DNA of 64,000 nucleotides from Streptomyces barkulensis (GTDB taxonomy: Bacteria; Actinomycetota; Actinomycetes; Streptomycetales; Streptomycetaceae). The stretch covers positions 118,298 through 182,297 of the forward strand of contig NZ_PGSG01000090.1 in NCBI RefSeq assembly GCF_002843305.1, in the 5' to 3' direction. Below, in pieces: positions 16,253 through 25,143 of the stretch (the stretch's first letter is position 1; every line of letters starts with the position of its first letter). The position numbers and the translations under genes were made by a program. A model generated the notes under the pieces. That model was not told the DNA's origin. It searched no databases and saw only the letters and a list, made by a program, of their open reading frames with translations.

Positions 16253-17727
16253 CGGGCGCCGCCGCGCTCGTCCCCGCCGTCCCCGCGCTCGTCCTTCTCG
16301 CCGTCCGAGTCCGAGTCCGGCTCCGAGCCGCGCCCGCTCTCCGCGCCGCCTTGCGCACCGGACTCCTTGCCCAGCAGCCCCTCCAGCTCGGAGAAGTCCA
16401 GCTGCTCGCGGTGGACGAAGCCGTCCGGGTCGTCGAGGTCCCCGGCGGTCGGCAGCATGTCCGGGTGCGCCCACAGCCCGTCGCGGCCGTCCACCCCGCG
16501 GGCGTCGGCGAGCGAGGCCCACAGCCGGGAGGCGTCGCGCAGCCGCCGGGGCCGCAGCTCCAGGCCGATCAGCGTGGCGAACGTCTGCTCGGCCGGGCCG
16601 CCGCCGGCACGGCGGCGCCGCAGCGTCTCGCGCAGGGCGGAGGCGGACGGCAGATGGGGCTCGGCCGCGGCGTGGACCACCGCGTCCACCCAGCCCTCGA
16701 CCAGTGCCAGCGCCGTCTCCAGCCGGGCCAGGGCGGCCTTCTGCTCGGGGGTGTCCTCGGGCTGGAACATGCCCTGCTGCAGCGCCTCCTGCAGCTCCTC
16801 CGGGCGTGAGGGGTCGAGCTGCCCGACGACGTCCTCCAGCTTGGCCGTGTCCACCCTGATCCCGCGCGCGTACCCCTCGACCGCGCCGAACAGGTGCGAG
16901 CGCAGCCACGGGACGTGGGCGAACAGCCGCTGGTGCGCCGCCTCGCGCAGCGCCAGGTAGAGCCGCACCTCCTCCAGAGGCACGCCCAGGCCCTCGCCGA
17001 AGGCCGCGATGTTGGCCGGCAGCAGCGCCGCCCGGCCCTTCGGCCCCAGCGGCAGCCCGATGTCGGTGGAGCCGACCACCTCGCCGGCCAGCACGCCCAG
17101 CGCGTGACCGATCTGGGTGCCGAACATCGCGCCGCCCATGGAGCGCATCATCCCCAGCAGCGGGCCGGCCATGGCCTGCATCTCGTCGGGGAGCACGTCG
17201 CCCATGGCCGCCCCGACCCGCTCGGCGACCGGGTCCACCAGGTCCTTCCACACCGGGAGGGTGGACTCCACCCACTCGGCGCGGCTCCAGGCGAGGGCCG
17301 AACCGGAACCCGAGGGCAGCGAGGTCACGCCGTCCAGCCACAGGTCGGCCAGGCGCACGGCCTCCTCCACGGCCTCCCGCTCCCGCGGACCGACGCTCGG
17401 GTCCTTGGTGCCGTCGGGGGCGCCGGCGGCGACGGTCTGCCGGGCGATGTCCTTGGCCATGTCCCAGTTGACCGGCCCGCCCTCGTAGCTGAGCATCTGG
17501 CCGAGCCGCTGGAACGCGGCGCCCAGGTCGCTCGGGTCGAACCCGCCGGGGCCGCCGCCCAGCGATCCGAACATCGCCGCGAGCGGGTTGTCGGCGCCGC
17601 CCGTGCCGCCGAACCCGAACGGGTTCTGCGGGCCGCCCTGGCCGCCCTTGTCGCCCTTCTTCCGCCCGTCGTCGCCCTCCTCGGGCTCCTCGGGCGGCAT
17701 GCCGAATCCGAATGGGATGTCACTCAC
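16249..17727 (-). CDS. Zinc-dependent metalloprotease, zincin-like (DUF2342/TIGR03624 type)
   Basis: 492 aa. Starts MSDIPFGFGMPPEEPEEG with a Gly/Asp-rich segment and the repeated NPFGFGG/NPLAAMFG. A globular domain follows, including LYLALREAAHQRLFAHVPWL and EGWVDAVVHAAA, where the family's His ligands lie. The tail is Glu/Asp/Ser/Gly-rich and disordered. Homologues are annotated as a putative hydrolase family restricted to actinobacteria; catalysis is not well shown. It lies upstream of, and is coupled to, the NUDIX gene. Confidence 0.8.
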   Translation of the reverse strand: MSDIPFGFGMPPEEPEEGDDGRKKGDKGGQGGPQNPFGFGGTGGADNPLAAMFGSLGGGPGGFDPSDLGAAFQRLGQMLSYEGGPVNWDMAKDIARQTVAAGAPDGTKDPSVGPREREAVEEAVRLADLWLDGVTSLPSGSGSALAWSRAEWVESTLPVWKDLVDPVAERVGAAMGDVLPDEMQAMAGPLLGMMRSMGGAMFGTQIGHALGVLAGEVVGSTDIGLPLGPKGRAALLPANIAAFGEGLGVPLEEVRLYLALREAAHQRLFAHVPWLRSHLFGAVEGYARGIRVDTAKLEDVVGQLDPSRPEELQEALQQGMFQPEDTPEQKAALARLETALALVEGWVDAVVHAAAEPHLPSASALRETLRRRRAGGGPAEQTFATLIGLELRPRRLRDASRLWASLADARGVDGRDGLWAHPDMLPTAGDLDDPDGFVHREQLDFSELEGLLGKESGAQGGAESGRGSEPDSDSDGEKDERGDGGDERGGAR

Positions 17728-17873
17728 GGGGTTCCTCGGCTCTGGTGGATGGGACGGTGGGACGTCGGTGGGATGGTGTGCGATGTGGCGGGCTCTACGT
17801 CCAGCCTAGACACCTCTCGTGCAGGATGGAGCCTGCGCAGGTCGTACCCACAGACAACCGCGGGAGACACCGG

Positions 17874-18983
17874 GTGAGTTCCCAGGAGCCAAACGTTCGC
17901 GGTCCGCGTAACGGATCCGCAGGGTCCGTCGTCGCGGTCACCGGCGCCGCATCGGGGGTCGGCGCGCTGCTCACCGAGCGGCTCGTCGCCTCCCCCGAGG
18001 TGGGGCGGGTCATCGCGCTCGACGAGCGCCGCGGCGCGGTGGACGGCGCGCGGTGGCACGTCCTGGACGTGCGGGACCCGGCCATCGCCGACCGGCTGCG
18101 CGGTGACGGCGAGCCGGTGGACACCGTGGTCCACCTCGCCCTCGACCTGGACCTGGAGACCGACCCCGCCGCGCGTACCGCCTACAACGTGCGCGGCACC
18201 CAGACCGTGCTGACCGCGGCCGCCGCCGCGGGCGTGCGCCGGGTGGTGCTGTGCACCTCGGCGATGGTCTACGGGGCCCTGCCCGACAACGACGTGCCGC
18301 TGGCCGAGGACGCGGAGCTGCGGGCGACCGCCGAGGCCACCGGGGTGGGCGACCTGCTGGAGATCGAACGCCTCGCCCGGCGCGCCCCCCGCGCGCACCC
18401 GGGGCTGAACGTCACGGTCGTGCGTCCCACCGTCCTGGTCGGCGGCACCGACACCGCCCTGACCCGCTACTTCGAGTCCCCGCGACTGCTGGTCGTGGCC
18501 GGCTCCCGGCCCTGCTGGCAGTTCTGCCACGTCGAGGACCTGGCCGGCGCCCTGGAGTACGCGGCGCTGGAGAAGGTGGAGGGCGAGCTGGCGGTCGGCT
18601 GCGACGGCTGGCTGGAGCAGGAGGAGGTCGAGGAGCTGTCCGGCATCCGCCGCATGGAGCTGCCCTCCGCCGTCGCGCTCGGCGCCGCCTCCCGGCTCCA
18701 CCGCCTGGGGCTGACGCCCTCCCCGGCCGGTGACCTGGCGTACACCATGCACCCCTGGGTGGTCAGCGGCTCCCGGCTGCACGAGGCGGGCTGGCGGCCG
18801 AAGTGGACCAACGAGGAGGTGCTGGCCGCGCTGCTGGAGGAGGCGGCCGGGCGCCACGCGGTCGCGGGCCGCCGCCTGGGCCGCAAGGACGCCACGACGC
18901 TCGGCGCCGCGGGCGCGACCGTCGCCCTGGTGGGCACCGCGGCCCTGGTCCGGCGTGCCCGCAAGGCCCGCCGCCGGGTGTGA
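17874..18983 (+). CDS. NAD-dependent epimerase/dehydratase (extended SDR) with C-terminal hydrophobic tail
   Basis: 369 aa from GTG 17874, with CGGGAGA as ribosome site. The NAD-binding motif GAASGVG (TGxxGxxG type), the DVRDP and NVRGTQTVL segments and a CTSAMVYG active-site strand identify the extended SDR class. The catalytic pair looks atypical (VYG instead of YxxxK), so activity is uncertain. The last 35 residues (LGAAGATVALVGTAALV then a basic RRARKARRRV) form one short hydrophobic segment with positive residues, suggesting membrane association. It is divergent from the zincin gene and 71 bases before moaE. Confidence 0.8.
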   Translation: MSSQEPNVRGPRNGSAGSVVAVTGAASGVGALLTERLVASPEVGRVIALDERRGAVDGARWHVLDVRDPAIADRLRGDGEPVDTVVHLALDLDLETDPAARTAYNVRGTQTVLTAAAAAGVRRVVLCTSAMVYGALPDNDVPLAEDAELRATAEATGVGDLLEIERLARRAPRAHPGLNVTVVRPTVLVGGTDTALTRYFESPRLLVVAGSRPCWQFCHVEDLAGALEYAALEKVEGELAVGCDGWLEQEEVEELSGIRRMELPSAVALGAASRLHRLGLTPSPAGDLAYTMHPWVVSGSRLHEAGWRPKWTNEEVLAALLEEAAGRHAVAGRRLGRKDATTLGAAGATVALVGTAALVRRARKARRRV

Positions 18984-19054
18984 CGCCGCAGGGCGGCACC
19001 GGTGTGTCGGCGGGCCGCCGCCGCGCGTCCGCGCCCGTACGGCACCATGACCCC

Positions 19055-19513
19055 ATGGCACAGACGTACGACCACCCCGGGGAGCGGGCGGCGCCCGACC
19101 CGATCCGCCTCCTGGCGATCCGCGACACCCCGCTCTCCGTGGACGAGGTCCTCACGGCCGTCGGCGACGCCTCGGCGGGCGGTACCGCGCTGTTCGCGGG
19201 CACCGTGCGCGACCACGACGGGGGCGCGGGGGTGACCGGGCTCGGCTACTCCTGCCACCCCACGGCCGTCGCCGAGCTCCGCCGGGTCGCGGAGGAGGTC
19301 GCGGAGGCCTTCCCCGTACGGGCGCTCGCCGCGGTCCACCGGGTGGGGGACCTGTCGGTCGGCGATCTGGCCGTGGTCGTCGCCGTCTCCTGCGCGCACC
19401 GCGCCGAGGCGTTCGAGGCGTGCCGCCGGCTGATCGACGACCTGAAGCACCAGGTGCCGATCTGGAAGCACCAGACCTTCGCGGACGGCACCGAGGAGTG
19501 GGTGGGGGCCTAG
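19055..19513 (+). CDS. moaE: Molybdopterin synthase catalytic subunit
   Basis: 152 aa. MoaE transfers sulfur from MoaD thiocarboxylate to precursor Z to make molybdopterin. The motifs GGTALFAGTVRDHDGG, HRVGDLSVGDLAVVV, HRAEAFEACRRLIDDLK and the catalytic Lys segment PIWKHQ are all present. The first 28 residues extend beyond the usual start. ATG 19055 lies six bases after CACCAT with no ribosome site, so it is probably leaderless. No moaD or other cofactor genes are nearby; the partner must be encoded elsewhere. Confidence 0.92.
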   Translation: MAQTYDHPGERAAPDPIRLLAIRDTPLSVDEVLTAVGDASAGGTALFAGTVRDHDGGAGVTGLGYSCHPTAVAELRRVAEEVAEAFPVRALAAVHRVGDLSVGDLAVVVAVSCAHRAEAFEACRRLIDDLKHQVPIWKHQTFADGTEEWVGA

Positions 19514-19757
19514 GGACCGGCCGGAGGGAACCGGCCGGAGCTCGCCGGTGCGTCTTCCGGGCGGCCGTGCCGGGGCCGCGCGGGGTGTGCCGCGTCGGCG
19601 GCCGGGAACAGTCCCCGCAGAGCCGGCGCCGAGGAGCGGGCGGTTTCCCGGGGCGCGGAGTTGCGGAAGGGCACCCCTGCCGGAACGGTTGACTCATCCG
19701 GGATCTAGTCTGCTCATAGGCCGTATCTCCGGCGCACTCGAGGATCGGGAGGTCACT

Positions 19758-19988
19758 GTGGCGGCACTCGCCTGGTTGCTGATTCCGTTCGTCGCCGCGG
19801 TCGGGGCGGCCGTGTGGTCCGTGTGGGCCTCGCGCAAACCCAGCGGTTTCGGGGACGCCGACGGGGTCGCCGGATACGAGGCCTTCCGTGCGGCCATGGA
19901 ACGTCCGCACGGCCACGGGACGGGCCGGGAGGACTCCGCCGCCATGTCCCGTACGACCCCGGACGGCCGGGCCCCCGCAGCCGACTGA
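19758..19988 (+). CDS. Small single-pass membrane protein
   Basis: 76 aa from GTG 19758 with GGGAGGT four bases upstream. One N-terminal transmembrane helix (ALAWLLIPFVAAVGAAVWSVWA) is followed by a cytoplasmic tail rich in Arg/Gly/Ala. I recall similar small proteins next to the PDZ protease in Streptomyces. It ends 25 bases before the protease gene. Function unknown; it may support the neighbouring membrane-anchored protease. The 244 bases upstream hold only GGCCGG-type repeats. Confidence 0.68.
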   Translation: MAALAWLLIPFVAAVGAAVWSVWASRKPSGFGDADGVAGYEAFRAAMERPHGHGTGREDSAAMSRTTPDGRAPAAD

Positions 19989-20013
19989 CGCGCGGTTCCC
20001 GTACTGTCGTGCC

Positions 20014-21102
20014 ATGCCACGCCGGACCGCGACGATGCTCACCTCGACCCTGCTGCTCATAGCCGTGCTCTGCGCCGCGGTCCTGATCAGGGTGCCGTAC
20101 GCCGAGATGTCACCGGGCCCCACCGTCAACACGCTCGGCGAGCACGACGGCGAACCGGTGCTGAGCATCGAGGGCAGGAAGACCTACGAGCCGTCCGGGC
20201 ATCTGAACATGACCACCGTCCGCGTCACCGGCGCCGACTACCGGATGAACCTCGTGGAGGCCGTCTACGGCTGGCTGGCCGGGGACAGCGCCGTCGTCCC
20301 GCACGAGACCCTCTACCCCGACGACAAGTCGGCCGAGGAGGTGCGCGAGGAGAACGCCGAGGAGTTCACCCAGTCGCTGGAGAGCGCCAAGGTCGCCGCC
20401 CTGCGGGAGCTGGAGGTCCCGGTCGGCGAGCGGGTGGTCGTCGCCTCCGTGGTCAGGGGCGGGCCGGCCGAGGACCGGCTGCACGCCGGGGACGTGATCA
20501 CGGCCGTGGACGGCGAGGCGGTGAAGCAGCCGGGAGACGTCGCCGAGCTGGTGACCGAGCACGAGCCCGGCGAGGACGTGGTCTTCACCGTCGTTCCGGC
20601 CAAGGCCGCCCGGGCGGCCGAGAAGACGGGCGAGGAGCCCACCGGCTTCCGGAAGGTCGCCGTCACCACCGGTGAGGCCGACGACGACGGGCGGGCCGTC
20701 GTCGGAATCCGGGCGGGACTCGACCACACCTTCCCGTTCGAGATAGACATCGAGCTGGCCGACGTCGGAGGTCCCAGCGCCGGGCTGATGTTCGCCCTCG
20801 GCATCATGGACAAGCTCACCCCCGGCGATCTCACCGGCGGCGAGTTCGTGGCCGGTACGGGCACCATCGACGGCGAGGGGCGGGTCGGCCCGATCGGCGG
20901 CATAGGGATGAAGACCATCGCCGCCCGGGACAAGGGCGCCGAGTACTTCCTCACCCCCGAGGACAACTGCGCGGGCGCCGCCCGCGACGTCCCCGAGGGC
21001 CTGACCCTGGTGAAGGTCGGCACGATCGACGACGCCCTGGGCGCCCTGGAGGACATCAGGGAGGGGGAGACGGCCGGCCTGCCGCGGTGCACGGCGGGCT
21101 GA
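20014..21102 (+). CDS. Membrane-anchored PDZ/Lon-like (S16) protease, YlbL family
   Basis: 362 aa. One N-terminal signal-anchor (MLTSTLLLIAVLCAAVLI), an extracytoplasmic region, a PDZ domain (VVRGGPAEDRLHAGDVITAV) and a C-terminal Lon-type domain. The Lon catalytic Ser is in GGPSAGLMFAL and the dyad Lys in GGIGMKTIAA. The protease acts outside the membrane and contains no AAA+ ATPase. ATG 20014 follows TACTGT by six bases, so it is probably leaderless. Convergent with the PPA1309-family gene. Confidence 0.9.
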   Translation: MPRRTATMLTSTLLLIAVLCAAVLIRVPYAEMSPGPTVNTLGEHDGEPVLSIEGRKTYEPSGHLNMTTVRVTGADYRMNLVEAVYGWLAGDSAVVPHETLYPDDKSAEEVREENAEEFTQSLESAKVAALRELEVPVGERVVVASVVRGGPAEDRLHAGDVITAVDGEAVKQPGDVAELVTEHEPGEDVVFTVVPAKAARAAEKTGEEPTGFRKVAVTTGEADDDGRAVVGIRAGLDHTFPFEIDIELADVGGPSAGLMFALGIMDKLTPGDLTGGEFVAGTGTIDGEGRVGPIGGIGMKTIAARDKGAEYFLTPEDNCAGAARDVPEGLTLVKVGTIDDALGALEDIREGETAGLPRCTAG

Positions 21103-21169
21103 CCCCCTCCCCTCCCGCGGGCGCCCTCCCGGCGGGCACCCGTCCGCGGCCTCCGCCGCGGGCCGGCCG

Positions 21170-21766
21170 TCAGTCGCCGAAGGTCGCGGCCAGCGCCTCG
21201 GTGAGCCCGGGCACCAGATCCGGGCCGGTCAGCACCTCGGTCGGCGAGTCCTTCTCGCGCAGCCGCAGCGCGGACTCCCGTGCGCCGTCGCGCAGCACCG
21301 CCACGGTCATCCGGACCTCCTGGCGCTCGGGGTGCTCGGCCACCCAGCGGGCCAGCCGCTCCTCGGCGCCCTCCTCCTGGAGGTTCTCGGGAACGGACGC
21401 CTCCGCCGAGGGCGGCAGCATCAGCCGCTCCACCGTCATCGCGCATCCGGAGACCGCGTCGGGCCAGGCGATGGTGCCGAGGAACTCGTCCAGAGGGATC
21501 CCGGCGGGCAGCTCGTCCTGCTCGACCGGGGTGAGGGGGGCCGGGGCGGGGGTCTCGCCGCCCTGCCGCTCCTCACCCTCCAGTCCGAGCTGCTCGGCCA
21601 GGGCGGGTTCCTCGGTGCGCAGCCGGTCGGTGTCGACCAGGGCGAACAGTCGGGCGGGCTGGTCCCAGCCCAGGCCCGCGACGTACTCGTCGATCTCGAG
21701 CACGGCACGGGTCAGCGGGCTGGCGGCCACGGGTGTGCCGTCGATTGGAAGGTTGTTCATCCTCAT
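21170..21766 (-). CDS. PPA1309-family conserved actinobacterial protein
   Basis: 198 aa from ATG 21766; ATG 21760 is the alternative, and neither has a ribosome site. The core SPLTRAVLEIDEYVAGLGWD then QPARLFALVDTDRLRTEEP is typical of a soluble actinobacterial family of unknown function found beside the UPF0182 gene. No metal or nucleotide motif is seen. A Pro/Ala-rich insertion (GGETPAPAPLTPVEQ) separates two halves. It is divergent from the UPF0182 gene, with 116 bases between. Confidence 0.78.
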   Translation of the reverse strand: MRMNNLPIDGTPVAASPLTRAVLEIDEYVAGLGWDQPARLFALVDTDRLRTEEPALAEQLGLEGEERQGGETPAPAPLTPVEQDELPAGIPLDEFLGTIAWPDAVSGCAMTVERLMLPPSAEASVPENLQEEGAEERLARWVAEHPERQEVRMTVAVLRDGARESALRLREKDSPTEVLTGPDLVPGLTEALAATFGD

Positions 21767-21882
21767 ATCGTGCCGCTGAACCCCCCGGGACCGGGAACCG
21801 GGTAAAGGTTCAGTAAGTTGCATGGGTGGGGCCCTAGCATTCGGGGCCAGTCCCATCCGCTGCGATTCTCGAGGTGCGCACC

Positions 21883-24831
21883 TTGGCTTTCCAGATGCCG
21901 GACCGGGGCCCGGGCGGGCCCTCAGGACCACGGATCAGTGTCGGCAGGCCCTCCAGGCGCGCCAAGACCCTGCTCATGACGGTGGGGGCGCTGGCCGTGC
22001 TGGCCATGCTCTTCGTCATGTTCGCGGGGTTCTGGACCGACTGGCTGTGGTATCGCTCGGTCCGATACACCACCGTCTTCACCACCACCCTGTGGACCAA
22101 GATCGGCATGTTCGCCGTCTTCGGTCTGCTGATGGCCGCGGCCGTCGGCTTCAACATCTGGCTGGCCCACCGCCTGCGGCCCCCGCTGAGCGCGATGTCG
22201 CTGGAGCAGCAGAGCCTGGACCGTTACCGGATGGGCATCGCCCCGTACAAGAAATGGGTACTCCTCGGGGTCACCGCGCTGGTGGGACTGATCGCCGGCG
22301 CGTCGGCGGCCGGCCAGTGGCGCACCTGGCTGATGTGGGTGAACGCCGTCCCGTTCGGCACCGCCGACCCGCAGTTCGGCAAGGACGTGGCGTTCTACGC
22401 GTTCGACCTGCCCTGGTACCGCTTCCTGCTGAGCTTCGGCTTCGCGGCCGCGGTGCTCTCCCTGCTGGCCGCCGCGCTGGTGCACTACCTCTACGGAGGG
22501 CTGCGCCTGACCACCCCGGGCGCCCGCGCGACGTCCCAGGCCACCGGCCACCTGTCGGTGCTGCTCGGCGTCTTCGTGGCGCTCAAGGCGGTGGCGTACT
22601 GGCTCGACCGCTACGGCCTGGCGGTGAAGTCCGGCGACTTCAAGGCGACGGACAACTGGACGGGACTGCGGTACGTCGACGCCAACGCCTACCTCCCGGC
22701 GAAGACGATCCTGTTCTTCATCGCCGCCATCTGCGCGGTGCTCTTCTTCGCCACCCTGTGGCGGCGCACCTGGCAGCTGCCGGTGATCGGCTTCGGCCTG
22801 ATGGTCCTCTCGGCGATCCTGATCGGCGGCCTCTACCCGGCGATCGTGCAGAAGTTCCAGGTCCAGCCGAACGAGCAGGCCAAGGAGGCGCCGTACATCA
22901 AGAAGAACATCGACGCCACCCGTGACGCCTACGACATCGACGACTCCAAGGTCTCGAACTACTCGGGGGAGAGCGAGGCGAGCAACGAGGAGTTGCGGGA
23001 GGCGGCCGACACCACCGCCAGCATCCGGCTGCTCGACCCGAACGTCGTCTCGCCCAGCTTCCAGCAGCTCCAGCAGGTCCGCAGCTACTACCAGTTCCCG
23101 GCCACCCTGGACGTGGACAGGTACTCCACCGAGGACGGCGCGGAGCAGGACACCGTCGTCGGTCTGCGCGAGATCAACATCAACGGCATCACCGAGCGCA
23201 ACTGGATCAACGACCACTTCAAGTACACCCACGGCTTCGGCATGGTGGCCGGCAAGGGCACCGAGGTGGCCTCGACCGGGGCGCCGGCCTTCATCGAGAA
23301 GAACCTCCCGCCGGAGGGCGAGCTCGCCGAGGACGGCTACGAGCCGCGGGTCTACTACGGCGAGAAGACCACGCAGTACTCCATCGTCGGCGGCCCGCAG
23401 AAGGAACTGGACTACATCGCCGGCAGCGAGGAGAAGACCTACAGCTACAAGGGCGACAGCGGGGTCAGCCTGGGCAGCATCGCCAACCGCGCGGCGTACG
23501 CGGTGACCTTCAACGAGCCGCAGATCCTCTACTCGGGCGCGATCGGCGAGGGCTCGCGGGTCCTGTACAACCGCACGCCCAAGGAGCGCGTCGAGGCGGT
23601 GGCCCCCTGGCTGACCATCGACGGCGACCCCTACCCGGCGGTGGTGGGGGACCGCATCCAGTGGATCGTGGACGCCTACACCACGACCAACCAGTACCCC
23701 TACTCCTCCCGCACCACCCTGGGCGAGACCACGGCCGACGCGCTGACCGACGGCCAGCGGGCGGTCATCGCCCAGCAGAACCGGGTCAACTACATCCGCA
23801 ACTCGGTCAAGGCGACCGTGGACGCCTACTCGGGCGAGGTGAAGCTCTACGAGTGGGACGAGCGGGACCCGGTGCTGAAGACCTGGACGAAGGCCTTCCC
23901 CGGCACGGTCGAGCCGAAGAGCGAGATCGACGAAGAGCTGATGGACCACTTCCGCTACCCGCAGGACCTGTTCAAGGTCCAGCGCGAGCTGCTGACGCGC
24001 TACCACGTCACCAGCGCGAGCCAGTTCTACAGCGGCAGTGAGCGCTGGCAGGTGCCGGACGACCCGACGCAGAAGGGCAACGCGGTCCCGCCGTACTACC
24101 TGAGCATGAAGATGCCGGACCAGGAGGAGCAGACCTTCTCCCTGACCACGACCTTCAACCCCAGCGGCCGTGAGACGCTCGGCGCCTTCATGGCGGTCAA
24201 CGCCGACGCCCGCAGCGACGACTACGGGACCATCAGGATCCTGAAGCTGCCCTCCAACACCACGGTGTCCGGCCCGCAGCAGGTGCAGAGCCGGTTCAAC
24301 TCCGACACCGACATCGCCAACGAGATCAACATCCTCAGGCGCGGTGACTCGGAGGTCGAGTACGGCAACCTGCTCACGGTGCCGCTGGAGGGCGGCCTGC
24401 TCTACGTCGAGCCGGTCTACGTCCGCGGCGCCGGCACCAACTACCCGCTGCTGCGCAAGGTGCTGGTGACCTACGGCGAGGAGACCGCCTTCGAGGACAC
24501 CCTCGGCGAGGCGCTGAACTCCGTCTTCGGGGTCGAGGGCACCGAGGAGCCGCCCCCGGGCGAGGAGGAGACCACTCCGCCGCCCGCGGAGGGCTCTGAG
24601 GACCCGACGGTCCAGGAGGCCCTCCAGGACGCCCAGGAGGCGTTCGAGGCGGGTCAGGAGGCGCTGGGCAACCAGGACTGGGACGCCTACGGCCAGGCCC
24701 AGCAGGATCTGGAGGACGCGCTCGAGCGGGCCGCCGAGGCACAGGAGTCGGCGGGCGGCGACGGCGGCTCCGACGGCGAGAACTCCGACGGCAAGAACTC
24801 CGACAACGACGAGGGACGCAAGGAAGAGTGA
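21883..24831 (+). CDS. UPF0182 large membrane protein
   Basis: About 982 aa. The start is probably TTG 21883 (GAGGTG six bases upstream); GTG 21874 has no ribosome site. The first 330 residues contain about seven transmembrane helices. A long extracytoplasmic domain follows with the family segments YYQFPATLDVDRYS, YTHGFGMVAGKG and FRYPQDLFKVQRELL. The C-terminal 110 residues are very acidic, Glu/Gln/Asp/Gly-rich. Length and order match actinobacterial UPF0182, whose function is unknown. It is monocistronic, ending 53 bases before tRNA-fMet. Confidence 0.9.
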   Translation: MAFQMPDRGPGGPSGPRISVGRPSRRAKTLLMTVGALAVLAMLFVMFAGFWTDWLWYRSVRYTTVFTTTLWTKIGMFAVFGLLMAAAVGFNIWLAHRLRPPLSAMSLEQQSLDRYRMGIAPYKKWVLLGVTALVGLIAGASAAGQWRTWLMWVNAVPFGTADPQFGKDVAFYAFDLPWYRFLLSFGFAAAVLSLLAAALVHYLYGGLRLTTPGARATSQATGHLSVLLGVFVALKAVAYWLDRYGLAVKSGDFKATDNWTGLRYVDANAYLPAKTILFFIAAICAVLFFATLWRRTWQLPVIGFGLMVLSAILIGGLYPAIVQKFQVQPNEQAKEAPYIKKNIDATRDAYDIDDSKVSNYSGESEASNEELREAADTTASIRLLDPNVVSPSFQQLQQVRSYYQFPATLDVDRYSTEDGAEQDTVVGLREININGITERNWINDHFKYTHGFGMVAGKGTEVASTGAPAFIEKNLPPEGELAEDGYEPRVYYGEKTTQYSIVGGPQKELDYIAGSEEKTYSYKGDSGVSLGSIANRAAYAVTFNEPQILYSGAIGEGSRVLYNRTPKERVEAVAPWLTIDGDPYPAVVGDRIQWIVDAYTTTNQYPYSSRTTLGETTADALTDGQRAVIAQQNRVNYIRNSVKATVDAYSGEVKLYEWDERDPVLKTWTKAFPGTVEPKSEIDEELMDHFRYPQDLFKVQRELLTRYHVTSASQFYSGSERWQVPDDPTQKGNAVPPYYLSMKMPDQEEQTFSLTTTFNPSGRETLGAFMAVNADARSDDYGTIRILKLPSNTTVSGPQQVQSRFNSDTDIANEINILRRGDSEVEYGNLLTVPLEGGLLYVEPVYVRGAGTNYPLLRKVLVTYGEETAFEDTLGEALNSVFGVEGTEEPPPGEEETTPPPAEGSEDPTVQEALQDAQEAFEAGQEALGNQDWDAYGQAQQDLEDALERAAEAQESAGGDGGSDGENSDGKNSDNDEGRKEE

Positions 24832-24884
24832 ACCGGTGGTGAGCGAGCTCCCTCCGCGCCGTGGTAAGGTTGTGAACACAACGG

Positions 24885-24958
24885 CGCGGGGTGGAGCAGC
24901 TCGGTAGCTCGCTGGGCTCATAACCCAGAGGTCGCAGGTTCAAATCCTGTCCCCGCTA
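24885..24958 (+). tRNA. Initiator tRNA-fMet(CAT), copy 1
   Basis: 74 bases. The anticodon CAT is at 24919-24921 in loop CTCATAA, on a stem with three consecutive G:C pairs (CTGGG/CCCAG), the initiator hallmark. Acceptor CGCGGGG pairs with CCCCGCT except at position 1:72 (C with U), and an unpaired first position is also initiator-specific. The T arm is GCAGG-TTCAAAT-CCTGT. CCA is not encoded. Upstream is TAAGGT (24865-24870, -10-like) and GTTGTGAACACAAC, both shared with the second copy. Confidence 0.97.
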
Positions 24959-24963
24959 CTGAC

Positions 24964-25002
24964 GAAGAAGGACCCGGAGTCACTGACTCCGGGTCCTTCT
25001 TC
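24964..25002 (+). terminator. Terminator after tRNA-fMet copy 1
   Basis: Perfect 18-bp stem with loop ACT: GAAGAAGGACCCGGAGTC (24964-24981) and its complement (24985-25002), beginning five bases after the tRNA end. Apart from weak AT-richness, the following 140 bases to the Sel1 gene hold nothing recognised. Confidence 0.9.
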
Positions 25003-25143
25003 ATGCCCTGGGCATGGGAGAAGAGAGGCGCGTGGTAGCGCTTTGCGTTTGGATGGTAGCTGTATCGGGAAGTCGACAAAACGCTGAAGTGACTTCCTTG
25101 GCGGCGGTATACCAGATGTACGCGGGTTGCGGGTGGTGCGACG

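Noticed and set aside
16249..17727. Classical HExxH protease motif in the zincin-like protein
   Set aside because: No HExxH string is present; the family uses a different His arrangement.
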